Assembly (NCBI RefSeq): GCF_000003855.2
Contig: NW_003101681.1
Span: 1,867,893-1,931,892, forward strand
Length of the DNA: 64,000 nucleotides
Source of the DNA: Blastomyces gilchristii SLH14081
Lineage: Eukaryota > Ascomycota > Eurotiomycetes > Onygenales > Ajellomycetaceae
Reading direction: 5' to 3'
Positions 26,032 through 38,139 of the stretch are shown one piece after another; the first letter of the stretch is position 1; each line of letters opens with the position of its first letter. The position numbers and the translations under genes are program-made. The notes beneath the pieces were generated by a model that ran no database searches, was not told the origin of the DNA, and saw only the letters and a program-made list of their open reading frames with translations.

Positions 26032-26537
26032 TAGACTAACTGTATAACTGTGTCTGAGATCAGAATCAGAATATTTAATAGTCTTATTATCAATTTAACT
26101 GATCTCATTACACTGTTTTAAGATTAGATAGTAGTTTCATACTATCTCAGTAAGACTTACTGTCAACTCTTATTACATTTTTCAAATGAGATCATGATTT
26201 TCACTTCTCAATTTAAATTATTTTTATTGCTTTAAATGACTTTAAATCTCATTTAAGTGTTATTAAAAAGTGTTACTTTTTAAAAAATTAAAAATAGTTT
26301 AAAAAAACCTTAAAATGTTTAAAAATAGTAACTTTATATCAAGAATGAGACTAAATGAAATTAAATAAGATCACTTTCTTACTTTTTCTAAGTTATAATC
26401 TCATTTTGAGATCTGATATATAGTCACTTTGCATGTTTTTTTTAATGATCAGTTTCAGCAGAATTCACACTAAGAAATGTATAAAATCAGATTAAATGAG
26501 ACTAAATGTGAAATTCATGATTTCAGCAGTCAGTCTA
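26032..26537 (+). mobile_element. hAT-type MITE, copy 5 (506 bp)
   Basis: It is flanked by the exact 8-bp duplication gaagatac (26,024-26,031 and 26,538-26,545). The termini are mutated (TAGACTAACTG and CAGTCAGTCTA). This is one of the most heavily mutated copies. Confidence 0.92.
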
Positions 26538-26743
26538 GAAGATACACAATTTCAAATCTACAGCTATAGTATTAAATATTCATCTTCTGATAAAGAAGAT
26601 CTGCTTGTAACTTAATTCTTCAAAAAAAAATCTACAGAGTTCAGATTCCGTAGCTAACTTTATTACAACAGTTATAACAGCTATAATATCTATTAATTTC
26701 AATAATAATACATTGAATTTAGCCTGTGAAGACTGTACTATAC
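26538..26743 (+). mobile_element. Copia-like remnant, left part
   Basis: This stretch is interrupted by the LINE and appears to continue at 34,714. Alone it carries no diagnostic motif; the assignment rests on the matching 12-mer actgtactatac at 26,732-26,743 and 34,702-34,713 and on the Copia motif further right. Confidence 0.45.
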
Positions 26744-26747
26744 ACAA

Positions 26748-27335
26748 GAACCCGCCGATAGACCCATCGAAAAGCCCTCGATCATACGAGCATTTTGACC
26801 CCATCGCCGACCGCATACCCCGTGTGGTGGTGGAGTTATCCAGCCAAACGTGAACCAGACGTTGTTCGAAACTCCTGTGTGGGATTATCCCCCGTTCACC
26901 CCTACCACACCACAACCCCGGGCCAAATTGCCATACAAATTGTAAGGCAAAGAGACCTAGCCATATGCGCCAATCTTCTTGATTTTGGAAGATCCCTGAT
27001 CTGTAATTGTGGAGATATCTGAGAAGCAACTTCCACGAAAACCCTGTCTATCTTTGATGTTCCAAAACATCAACACCAAGTCCCACCCACGTACCGCCCT
27101 TCCCAATCTGGCCCACGTCCGGCAGAAAAATACAAAAAGATACCTCAGCAATAGTATCAAGCACATAATCAACAGACACATCTGAAGTGCATCCTCCGCG
27201 AAAAACCCTCCCTATCTTTACACCAAGTCCCACCCTTGTACCGCCCCTTCCGATCTGGCCCATCCCCGGCAGAAAAGTACAAAAAGATACCTTGACAACT
27301 GTATTCAATACATAATTGGCAGATACAACAACTAT
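26748..27335 (+). repeat. GC-rich island with ~162-bp tandem repeat, probable LINE 5' UTR
   Basis: About 590 bp of almost unmutated, CG-containing sequence stands inside the AT-rich block. Two tandem units are visible, about 27,018-27,179 and 27,180-27,335. Both carry caccaagtcccaccc, gtaccgccc, tctggccca and acaaaaagatacct; the first unit has a 17-bp extra piece. ORFs on both strands (for example 26,580-27,029 minus) show no domain and are not called. LINE promoters are often built of such monomers, which fits its position at the 5' end. Confidence 0.6.
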
Positions 27336-27854
27336 AAAATCAGTATATTTCAAGATCTGACTGAGCCTTTGATCCCTGCACAGTGAGATATATTAAATCT
27401 AGTTTTAATATCTCAATATTCAATAGATTCTGCAAGAGATTGAGAACAGCAATACTAGATTTCTATTGAATTTGAGAATTAACTCTATATTGATATAATC
27501 ATTGACAAAGTTTTCTATTTTAAGATATAAATAACCAGTTCCTCTACATTCTGCTGACAATATTTATATTATTATATAGAAACAGACTTATATTCTCTAT
27601 AATATTAAGACTCTGAAGAGAGAAAGTCTTGATAGAGAGTATACAGTAGTACATATCTTAGTAGTTTCTATCTCATTCTTCTGCAGCAGTTAATGCAAAA
27701 AAAAAAAATCTTAGAAATAGTTTTCTACTTCTCTTGAAAAAGTAAGATGTTTTTCTCTGAATTTTATACAATATTCTTATAAAGAATTAAAAACAGAGCT
27801 GTTTTCTGTTATAATTTCACATTCTTTTAAGTAAGAATTACTTTTTCAGTGACT

Positions 27855-28230
27855 TATTATTATTATTATTATTATTCTTCCATTATACTCATATGCAAGC
27901 AGAGCTTATGATGAGTCCTTACGTGATGTTAAATACAGGTCAAGTGTTGGTTATACAGGAGGAAATACAGGTGTTGAGACCACGCCAAGATAACAAGAAC
28001 ATAGGAAAATACAAAGAAGTGACAATTAGATACATGCGATAATAACTTCCCAGCCCAGGAACATAGAGCAATTCATTGAAGTGATTTGTACACCTCTGTA
28101 TTTATTAGAAACCTGAGGTGCTTGAGTTCCGGATTTAATGTATCCCCTGCGGGTTTCGAACCCACGCGCCTTGGTTTCCCACGCCAAGGTGCTACCAGGT
28201 GGCCGCATTAACCATTCGGCCACCGGGGCC
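27855..28230 (-). mobile_element. tRNA-derived SINE, copy 4 (almost unmutated)
   Basis: The minus-strand head gccccggtggccgaatgg is at 28,230, box B ggttcgaaacc near 28,155-28,165, and the (AAT)n tail at 27,855-27,880. The duplication tttttcagtgact lies at 27,842-27,854 and 28,232-28,244. It keeps its CG and CC sites, in contrast to the surrounding LINE. Confidence 0.94.
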
Positions 28231-28609
28231 TTTTTTCAGTGACTGAAGAGCTTTCATTAATACTTAATTCTTTTTTACACTCTCTATTAACTGATTTAAG
28301 TTGCACACTTGTTGTGTGAGAAGAATTGAATGATTTAGAATAAAATTAAATAGTTTTAATCAATTTCTCTGCAAAAAATTGATTTATTTTTTATCAGTTT
28401 TTCTCTCAAAAACTGTCATATTATCTGATTTATTATCAATTGATATTATACTTTTTCTCACTGTATCTCAAGAAAGAGATTGTAAAGATTTTATTAATTT
28501 ATATTAAAAATTAATTCTAGTTTATTAGATTCTCTTCAAAAATCTAATCTAGTTACTGAACTAGTGTGAAAAAAATCAGATGTTTTATATATAAAAGTCT
28601 TTTATTCTT

Positions 28610-28745
28610 CTTTTGAAACAGTCTGATCAACTTTTCAATTGAAAACAGACTTAGAAATCTCTTAACTGAAACAGTCTGATCAACTTTTCAAAAGAGTTTA
28701 ATATATATCTCAATTGAAATAGTCTGACCAACTTTTCATTGAGTG
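28610..28745 (+). repeat. Three copies of a ~23-bp motif in the LINE leader
   Basis: The motif gaaacagtctgatcaactt followed by ttca occurs near 28,616 and 28,671, with a variant (gaaatagtctgaccaactt, ttca) near 28,716. Spacing is about 55 and 45 bp. It precedes ORF1 of the LINE, and its function is unknown. Confidence 0.7.
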
Positions 28746-28779
28746 AGAATAATAAGTTCAAAAATACACTCAGTTAATG

Positions 28780-30225
28780 TGAAAAAAGATGCTTTCTCAA
28801 ATGCTATTTCTGAGATTGAAATTCTGAAGAGAAGAAAGAAAGAAGAAATAGAGAAATAATAAGTTCTTAAAATATAGAAACTTGAAAAAGTAAGTAAGAT
28901 TCTTGAAAAGCAGTGTCTGAGTGAGATAAATGAAGAAGTTTTATTAATTCTTCATACTCAGACTAGACAACTACAGAAGATGATCAAGTTCAAACTTGAA
29001 ATTTCAAACACAGTTCAAAAAACATTGAAAATTTCTAGTATAATCACTGACTTCTCATCTTACTCTTCTTTCTCTTTTTCTACTTCTTCTTCTTCTTTGA
29101 ATTAGAAGAAAACATATGCTCAAGCAGCTGAATCTGCTATCTCTAAACCTGCTATCTCAAAATCTGCTCAAAATCCTGAGAAAACTGAGAAGAATAATGC
29201 TCATACTTCTATTCATAGAAAAGTGAAGAAAAAAATGCAAAAGAAGAAAAACTTTCAAATCTTCAGAAATAGAAGACTTATTCTCAAAGTCTTAAATCAG
29301 AATATCTTGCAAAGGAACAAGCTAAACTCAAATCTCATTTTTAGAATTAGAAATGAAATTAATCAGCAGTTCTTTTCTCAGTTAATAATGAATATTGAAG
29401 TTCAAAAACCAGTTATAGCTTCAATTGAGTTATTCTTCTTTAAAGACTTCATTATTCTGACTACAATGTCTGAATTCAGTGCAGAATTCCTTATTCAGAA
29501 TGAGAATCTCTGAAAATCAGCAGTAGAATCTTTGTTAAACACAATAATTCTATCTGAGAGAGATGAAAAGTGAAGAAAATTCATTTTTCATGATATTTCA
29601 GTTGAAATTTTTGACTGTGAAGAAGAAATGCTACTTCTTAAAAATGAATTAGAAGAATACAACTCTATTCAACTGAGAAAAGAGTCTGTATGACTAAATT
29701 TAATTGAGTTCAGATAAAGTAGAAGAAATGTCTCTGTTCTAGTATATATAAAGACACTTAAACAGTCAAAGATCTCTGAAGTAAGAGTAGCAGATTTGAA
29801 AATGAGAGTTCATGAATACAAAGACTCAAGAATGAATCTCAAAGCTTAAACACAGTGTTCAAACTGTCAAAGATATGAATACTTTGCAATCTTCTGTTTT
29901 AGAGACTTAAAATGTGTATTCTGTGTCAGAGATCACAAAACTAGTGAGTATAAATGTGAAACATGCTCAAAAAGAGATGAAATATGTCAATATACTATGC
30001 TTAAATGCTCTAATTGTAAAGAAAAACATGTATCTAGCTCAAAAGAATGTATGTTTACTTCAAGAACTCAAAAGAACTGAAGAAAAGATGAAGCTCAAAA
30101 CAAATCTAGAACTGAAGAGAATAGTCAAGTCAGTAAACTCACAACTGTAAGCTTAAAAAGAAGAAACTCTTAACTATCTAAATCTTCAAACTTCAATTTT
30201 TCAGCTAAATATAAATAGAATTTGA
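28780..30225 (+). pseudogene. LINE ORF1 (gag-like, zinc knuckles), inactivated
   Basis: Read through stops this gives a charged N-terminal part, a KKTYAQAA box near 29,108, and then a zinc-finger array at about 29,853-30,048. The array starts CSNCQRYEYFAIFC, continues with CVFCVRDHKTSEYKC and CETC, and ends CSNCKEKHVSSSKEC. This pattern of successive CCHC knuckles is typical of ORF1 of fungal Tad-type LINEs, which binds element RNA. Several Trp codons read TGA. The exact start is unclear. Confidence 0.85.
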
Positions 30226-30354
30226 ATTCTCAAGCTTCTGTTAAGATTAGAGAATTGAGAAATGACTCTAGTGATAAACTAGATATAATATAAGCAGTTG
30301 AGATTTCTACTTTTCAGAATAGTTATAATCTACTATCTGATGATAGTAATTAGA

Positions 30355-33300
30355 TTCTACTCTACTCTCTTTTAGTATGAATATACAATAAAAATAATAA
30401 AAAAAAGTTTAAAAACTCTTCAAAAATCACATTTATTCAAAATAATGTAAATAGAAACTCAAATTGCATTTATTCTTGTCTTCAAATTACATTTGAATAA
30501 AAAGTTGATTTTATACTGCTTCAGAAGCTAAATTTTGATGCTGAGCAAAGATATGTCATTTCTCATTCAAGCTACTACTGCTTTCTATCTCAAAAGTCTG
30601 AGATAAAGTCAAGAGTAGTGATCTATGAAAGAAAGAGATTAAGATATCAATTTAATCTAAGATTTAATATCATGTCTGACCCTGATATTCTAGTGAGTGA
30701 TATTATAGATAAAGAGAATGAGTTTGATACTATACAGCTTATAAATATTCATAATGAAAAGTCATTGAAGAAAAATAATAATATCTGAATAATTAATAGA
30801 GGATTTCTGAACATAACTTCATTAAGAAACTCTATAATTGCAGGAGATTTCAATACACATTATCTCTGATAAAATTCAGAATGTAAAAGAGCAGTAAGAG
30901 CTGATAATCTGATTAAATAAATCTTTAAGCATTCAATAGATTTAGTTAACAAGTCTGATTAATAAACATTCTTTAGAAAAAATATGAAACAGAAATCTAT
31001 TATAGATCTAATCTTCATATCACAAAATCCAATGAAAAAAAGACTTGTAAACTGATTTATTAATTCAAATGAGATATCAGAATCAGATCATGAGATTATT
31101 CAATTTAATATTGAACTGAGTAAGAAATAAATGAGTGAAAATTCTCTTCTCTCTAATCAGTTTAACTTTGAAAAAGCTGACTGAAAGGCAGTTGAAGAAA
31201 GCATAAAACTGTTAAAATCTAAAAGACAGAGTGAGCTATATTGAAATCCTGGTCAAGATATCTCAAATGAAATACTTGAGAATAGAGTGAAGCTCATTAC
31301 ATCTATTATTCTAGCAAGTGTTAAAAATAATATTTCAAAGAGAAAGTCTTCTGAGTATTCAAAATCTTGATGAAATGAGAATATCACATCTAAAAGAAAA
31401 CAATTGACTACTGCTAGAAGAGATTGAAAAAATGATATAATTTCTGATAAAGAGTTCAAAGCTGTCAGAAATGAATATTTTTCAGATATTAAAAGAGCTA
31501 AAACAGACTGCTGAAATAAATTTCTTGAAGAAGTGTAAGAAAAGAAAGTTTTTAAAGCTTTTAACTATACTAAAATAAGAAGTGTAGCAAAACTTTCAAT
31601 CTTAAAATATAAGTTTCAGAATGAATTATATACAGCAAACTCTTTTAAGAAAAAATGTTAAGCTTTTATAAGAACTCTCTTTCAAAACTCATCAGATTCA
31701 GATTCAGAGGAAGAGAATATATCACTTCTTAACTATATTGATGAAAATGACTGGGAATGATCTGATCTTACACAAGATGAATTAGAGTCAGCTATCTTCT
31801 CAAGTTCAGTTAAAACTGCTGCAGGGCCTGATTCAATTAATCACTTAATTATTCAAAATACATACTTCTACTTAAAGAATGAATATTTTGAGCTCTTTTT
31901 CAATCTCTTGAAAAATGAATATTATTCTGAATGCTGAAGAGAAGTCACTGAAGTGATTCTTACAAAATTTAATAGAAAAACTTCAATTTCTAAGTCATAT
32001 AGAGTTATATCTCTATTGAACTGTCTAGAAAAGGTTTTAGAAAAGATAATAGCTACTCAACTATCTTTTATAAGCTCTATCAGTAATTCTCTTTTATTCA
32101 GTGAATAAATGAGAGATAGAAAACAATGTTCTGTAATTAACACTGTTCTCTCAGTTGTTCATGATATTCAAATAGTAAAGTATGAAGATCTGGTCTCAAC
32201 TGCAGTTTTTATTGATATAAAAGAAGCATTTGATCATGTTTCAAAGGCAAAGTTAATTCAGACTTTGAGAATGTTAAAACTGTCACTTTCTCTAATAAAA
32301 TGAGTTGACTGTTTTATATCTAAAAGAATTATACAACTTTTCTTTGATGGAATGAAATAAGACAAGACTGAGATAAAAATAGAAGTACTGTAAGAATCTT
32401 TAATCTCACTCATTTTATTTGCAATATACACTGCATATCTATTCAAAGATAGAAATATGAGAATAGTATAATCTCTGAGTTATGTGAATGATATTGATCT
32501 AGTCTACAGCTCAAAAACTATCAAAGAGAATTTGAAAGTGATTGAAGAAGCTGTAAAGAAAATCTTTGTTAGAGCAGATATCAATCAAATTCAATTTAAT
32601 ATCAATAAAACTGAGTTAATTGATTTCTTTTCTAGATTTAATGAGAAAGAACTATCTCTAACTCTTTTAAATAGAGAGATTAAACCCAGTGTAAATATTA
32701 AATGATTAGAAGTATAGTTAAACTTCAAGTTGAATTTTAAATATTACATTCAATAAAGAACTGTCAAGGCAGAAAGACTATTGAACAACATAATCAGACT
32801 ATCAAATACAGAGAGAGATCTATTCTTCCAGGCTATGAGACAGTTATATATAGCCTGTATTACCTCAGTAGCTGATTATGAAGTTCAAGTTTGATGAAAT
32901 AATCAAGGGAATTTCACTGAACTCTTTCAAAGTCTGTAAAACAGAGCTTTGAGAAGAATTCTGAGAGCATTCAAATCATCTTCTATTAAAGCAATGAAAA
33001 TTGAAGCTTCAATTCCTTCTCCTGTTATTAGATTTGAAAGGCCTGTATGAACTATGCTCTGAGAGTTATAAAGATGAGCTCAAATCATAAAATTAGAGAA
33101 AGAGTCTCTTCTTCATTTTCATCAATTAACTCTGGAAATGAACTGAATTGAAATAGATTTCTTGATTGAAATGAAAATAATTCTTCAAAGAAAATATCTT
33201 CTTAACTGTATAGACTATACTCTCTGATTAAAGATCAATTTTCTTCTTTAAATATTGAAAAAGTTGATCATGAGAAGATATTTCTCTGGAGAGAAAAGCT

Positions 33301-34285
33301 TGAATCTCTTATAGACTTGTAAATAAGTGAACTATCTAAGAAGAAAGAATATGAACAGCATTTGAAGAGAATTTTCACAATCAATATAGAAGACTCTATT
33401 CTGATTTATTCAGATGACTTCAAAAATGAGAATTTGAATATATTAGGCACAGACATTGCTTATACTGAAGATAATATCAATTTTATCTCAGATTTTTGAA
33501 ATTTAGACTGTGAATCTGAAGTCTTTGATGCTGAACTATTTGCAATAGTGAAAGCTTTCAAACTCATTGAAATAAAATCTTATAAAAGAGAAAATAGTTT
33601 GAAAGAGATATGAATATTCTCTGATAGTCAAGCTGCTTTGAAAAGACTTAGAAATAGTCAGATTTATAATGATTAAATGAATCTTGAACTGATCTTAAAC
33701 TCTGTTTTAAAAATTTAAAAAAGAAGAATATTAAAGCTGATAATTCATCTACACTAAGTTCCTGCTTTTATAAATATTCATGACAATGAATTGACTGATT
33801 CAGCTGCAAAAAAGAGTGCAGAATTAAGCAGATCTATTCAAAAAATTATGTTCTGATCTTTTATAAAGAGAAAAATAAAAGAATCTTGTTTAGATAAGTG
33901 AAATGAAAGCTGGCAGAAATAAAAGAAGAGTATACATTATTCAAGATTTGAAATAAAACTCAAGTGAAAATCTTGTTCAATTAAATGTAAGAAGAAAATA
34001 TTCTCATCTATAATACAGCTGAAACTAGGACATGGCTATTTCAAATCTTATATACAAAGATTTGATTTATAGATTTGATTCAATAGAATGCTCATTCTGC
34101 AATGCAAATGAGAATCCTGAGTATATTGTAATACACTGTGTATTATACAATAGTCTCAGAGTCAGATTGAAAGAGAAGTATGATTTAAATCAATTAAATA
34201 TGAGATTCTTATTCTCAACTGAGACAGGAATTAAATACTTAATAGACTTTCTATCAGAAACTCAAGCAGCTATAAGAAAATGACT
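30355..34285 (+). pseudogene. LINE ORF2 (endonuclease, RT, RNase H), inactivated
   Basis: The AP-endonuclease is at about 30,440-31,130, with GDFNTHYL followed by TGA for Trp, and SDHEIIQFNIE. The reverse transcriptase is at about 31,790-32,720, with TAAGPDSINHL and FIDIKEAFDHVSK, and the YxDD site read as SYVNDI near 32,480, so one catalytic Asp is lost. RNase H is at about 33,390-33,820 (IYSDD, DAELFAIVKAF, FSDSQAAL, ELTDSAAK). A terminal CSFCNANENPEYIVIHC knuckle lies near 34,093-34,140. A frame slip near 33,230 and many Trp-to-stop changes inactivate it. Confidence 0.9.
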
Positions 34286-34624
34286 AAATTCAGAAATATC
34301 TGAATATGAAGAGGAGGAAATCAATCAGATATAGTCTGTTAAAACAGCTATATACTATCTTTTAATAATTTATTTTGTTACAGTCTCTCTTTACTTTATC
34401 TTTTTCTTTCAATTTCTTTCTATCTATCTATTTAATGTGTCTATCTTTAAGACTGTGTTCTCTTTTCCTTTGTCATGATATTGTCAAATGGTTTCAAAGT
34501 ATCAGAAGATGTTAAGACACTGCAATTTGTAAACAGTTTTTGTATTCTGGGCTGGAATTTTCTGATTTTGCATATCTGAAATTAGTGGATGTATAATAGT
34601 TCACTTTATAGATTTAGGAAAAAC

Positions 34625-34647
34625 CCTAAGAACTAGAAGTTCTCAGG
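34625..34647 (+). repeat. 3' UTR hairpin of LINE copy 1
   Basis: cctaagaact and agttctcagg form a 10-bp stem with a 3-nt loop and one mismatch created by a G-to-A change. The same hairpin is perfect in LINE copy 2 at 39,098-39,120. It lies about 50 bp before the (AAT)n tail. Confidence 0.7.
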
Positions 34648-34713
34648 TAGATGTCATAGTCTCTGACTGCATACATCTATAATTGAAGAATAATAATAAT
34701 AACTGTACTATAC

Positions 34714-35454
34714 ATGATTATAATAGTTCTCAAGAGAGCTTTTATAATTATCAGAGTTTAGATAATTTATCTATATATTATGAATATAACTGTTAATTAA
34801 TTAATTCAAACAGTACTCTGAATAATTGAAGAATCTACACCACTGTAAGAATAAACAAATTTAAAGAGAATAAGAATAAAAATAATAGTAAGAATAGAAC
34901 TTAATACAAATAACTCTGAGACCTTGCAGATGATAAATCTCACAGAGGTTATAAATATATCAATCTGTTTCATGAAACCTCACAAGAATTTCCTTACTAT
35001 ATGAGATAGTAATACTGAATGCTACACTACAAGTAATAGATTACAATTTTTAAAGCTTATAGTAATTAACAGTTCAATAGTTTAAGTGATTAATAAGACT
35101 ATTCTGAAGATTCAGAGTGTCAGTACTATGTTCATCTCAGTGAGTGAAAGATTAATAGAGTTTAATTATATATACTATATACTGAGACTATCTGTTAATC
35201 TAATCTCTGCTGAGCTTATAAAGCATCAGAGCTATATTCACTGTAATTTGTATATTAATACTGAGAACTATTTTAAGTTTCTATTCTCTATTAATAGTAA
35301 TATCATCTATATTAATCTGTTTTATAATAATATTTACATTCTATCTGACAGCTCATTAAAATTTCACAGTGTAATAAATGACTTTTTATATAAATCAGTA
35401 ATCTATATAGCTGTTCTGAAATCAAAGACAATCTCTACAGATTACAATTCAAAT
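34714..35454 (+). mobile_element. Copia-like remnant, right part (protease / GAG-pre-integrase)
   Basis: The region from about 35,000 to 35,230 reads TTSNRLQFLKLIVINSSI, then ISVSERLIEFNYIYYI and LSVNLISAELIKHQ. This matches the Ty1/Copia protease to GAG-pre-integrase stretch (V-L-Y-V-P-x-L-x-x-N-L-I-S). The D-S/T-G-A protease site itself is eroded. An open ORF covers 35,086-35,487, but its last codons run into the LTR that begins at 35,455. The sequence appears to be the continuation of 26,538-26,743 across the LINE. Confidence 0.65.
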
Positions 35455-36668
35455 TATGATTCAGAAGAACATATAACTGTCAGATAATAACACAGTCACT
35501 TCTGAATACACTTACGAATGTAAAGAGGCTCTAGCGGCTACTAATTAATTTACATATACAAAGCCGGCGTATGCCTGTAATCTTATACTCCCTTAAGCAA
35601 TCTTTGAATCATATGTGATAGCATGTCTAAAAACTGATGAGAAGTACAGACTTCTTCAGAGAATGATAATTTTATCTACAAAGCAATTCATAGTTATCAC
35701 GTCAGAGTGATTCTAAAAACATCTTAGAATAAAAGTATATAAAGAAGCAGTGAGTAGAAGAGTATTCAATTAATACTACTATACTTATTGAGAGAAAACT
35801 TCATACTCAGATAAATATCACATATGTGAATATAATGAGACATGAGAAAAAGAAGACAGAGATAGTGAATATTAATTCAAAGAAATTCACTCTCTACTCA
35901 GAAGAATAAAAAGAGAGATAATTATTATCAGAATTATATAAGAGTAATTATAGAATAATAGACACTATAATTAATAAAAATCTTTCAAAATAAACATCTT
36001 CTTTAATTAATACAAACAATATTCTTCTCTGCTATCTGAATTAGAAGATATGCAGAATCTCTCAGAAGCAAACTAGTTACTGAGATCATGAATTTCACAT
36101 TTGATTTTATTTAATCTGATCTCATACATTTCTTGGCGTGAATCTCACTGAGACTTATTATTAACAAAACATGCAAAGTGACTATTTATCAGATCTCAAA
36201 ATGAGACTATGACTTAGAAAAAATAAGAAAGTAATCTCATTTAATTTCATTTAGTTTTATTCTTAGTATAAAGTTACTATTTTTAGACTATTTTTAATTT
36301 TTAAAAAAGTAACAATTTTTGATAACACTCAAATGAGATTTAAAGTCATTTAAAGCAATAAAATGAATTTAAATTGAGAAGTGAAAATCATGATCTTATT
36401 TGAAAAATGTGATAGAAGTAGATAGTAAGTTTTACTGAAAGAGTATGAAACTACTATCTAATCTTAAAACTATGTAATAAAATTAATTAAATTGATAATG
36501 AGATTATTAAATATTATGATTCTGATTTCAGACACGGTCACACGGTCAGTCTACTCAGAAGATTTACTTAAAGTAGTAAGAAAAGTAACTGAGACTGCAG
36601 AACTGAAAGTGAAGCTTTATATATATAAAAAAATTCTAAATAAAATCAAAGTCTTGCATACATAGTAA
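35455..36668 (+). repeat. LTR-plus-leader unit A (truncated), carrying a MITE
   Basis: The unit starts tatgattcagaag, the mutated form of TGTGGTTCGGAAG that opens unit B at 36,669. It is collinear with B through the LTR-like part and the leader (aagcaatctttgaatca near 35,595) to about 36,655, apart from the MITE at 36,069-36,553. Differences are nearly all transitions, with A the more mutated. It stops where B begins. Confidence 0.7.
36069..36553 (-). mobile_element. hAT-type MITE, copy 6 (485 bp)
   Basis: It is flanked by the exact 8-bp duplication ctcagaag (36,061-36,068 and 36,554-36,561). The left terminus is degraded (caaactag for tagactgg). A small internal deletion near 36,290 shortens it by about 21 bp. 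It is inserted in unit A. Confidence 0.9.
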
Positions 36669-38139
36669 TGTGGTTCGGAAGAACGTACGACCGCCGGATA
36701 ATAACGCGGCCGCTTCCGAACATGCTTATGAATGTAAAGGGGCCATAGCGGCCACTAATTAATTTAGTATAATGTATATAAGAAGCCAGTGTACACCTGG
36801 AATTATATACTGACTCAAGCAATCTTTGAATCACATCTGATAGTATGTTTAAAAACTAGTAAGAAGCACAGACTTCTTCAGAGTATGATAATTCTGTCTA
36901 CAAAGTGATTCATAGTTATCATGTCAGTGTGATTCTAAAACATCTTAAAAGATAGTGTATAAAGAAGTGATGAGTGAAAGAGCATCTGATTAATACTGCT
37001 CTACTTATTGAAGAAAAACTTCACACTCAGATGAATGTCATGTATATGAATAAATGAGATGTGAGAAAAGAAATAAAAGCAGTGAATCAGATTCAAAGAA
37101 GATCACTCTCTACTTAGAAGAATAAAAGAGAAGTGATCATCACTGAAGTCATATAATAATAACAGGAATTGAAAATCAGAAATTATATAATAATATAATG
37201 ATATAGTAATATAATAATAGACATTGTATAATTAATAAGAAACTACTGAAATAAACATCTTTTCTAGTTAATATAAATATCACTCTTCTCTGCTATCTGA
37301 ACTGAAAGATATGCAGAATCTCTTAGAGAGTTTACTTAAAGTAGTAAGAAAAGCAGCTGAGACTGCTGAATTAGAAGTGAAACTTTATACATGTATGAGA
37401 ATTCTAAATAAGATTGAGGCCTTGTGTACACAGTGACAGACTGAGACAGAAGCTAAGCAATAATTGATATTCACTATGAATTAAGCATTCACTATGAAGA
37501 GCTTTGCTGATACAATCACTATTATTAATAAAAATAGAGAAAACCAGGTTGTAGATCTGTAGTGAGAGATTAAATACTTATACAGACAGATAACTGCACT
37601 GAATCTGAAGATTTTATCATGATTGTTCACAATCTCTTCAGAAGTATACACATCATCTGAGATCACTGCACATGATGAGAATTCAAGTATGAAATATATC
37701 AAGTCAGATAATCTGCTGAAGTTACTAAGCTTTAATAGTAACTGAAAAAATAATACTCTAATCAGCTGACTAAGTCAGATGTAATTATATTATTAGATTG
37801 AGTATGAACTCACAGACAAACAGTTAATGAAATTTTAACAAGTCTTAAGATCTGCAGCATTTCTACACAGAAAAGCAAAGTCATTATAAATAACTAATGA
37901 AAAGATGAATCTCACAGATCTGAAGTGATATTCATTCTTATAAATATAAAATAAGTTTTTCAAATAAATCTTGTATAACTTTGAGAGAGTGAATGTATGA
38001 GACAAGTGTTATAAATGGTTTACTGAGTGTAGATAAGTGAGAGATTTTATATCATACTTTATATACTTCAGCTTATAATATCTTATATTGAATGAGAAGC
38101 TCTTAACATCTTTCTATTTATAGATCTTCATTTCATAAT

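Larger units (their letters stand above)
26744..34701 (+). mobile_element. Near full-length Tad-like LINE (copy 1), decayed
   Basis: This is a non-LTR retrotransposon with two reading frames in Tad/I-like order: gag-like ORF1 with zinc knuckles, then ORF2 with AP endonuclease, RT, RNase H and a terminal zinc knuckle. It ends in (AAT)n at about 34,690-34,701. The proposed 5' end is the second copy of the 12-bp duplication actgtactatac (26,732-26,743 and 34,702-34,713). If this is right, the GC-rich island at 26,748-27,335 is its 5' UTR. A SINE (27,855-28,230) interrupts the leader. The 3' end is secure; the 5' end is an inference. Confidence 0.85.

Noticed and set aside
26580..27353. Protein-coding gene in the GC-rich island
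   Set aside because: Overlapping frames occur on both strands, with no domain, and the tandem repeat explains the similar translations at 26,957-27,181 and 27,048-27,353 (minus).
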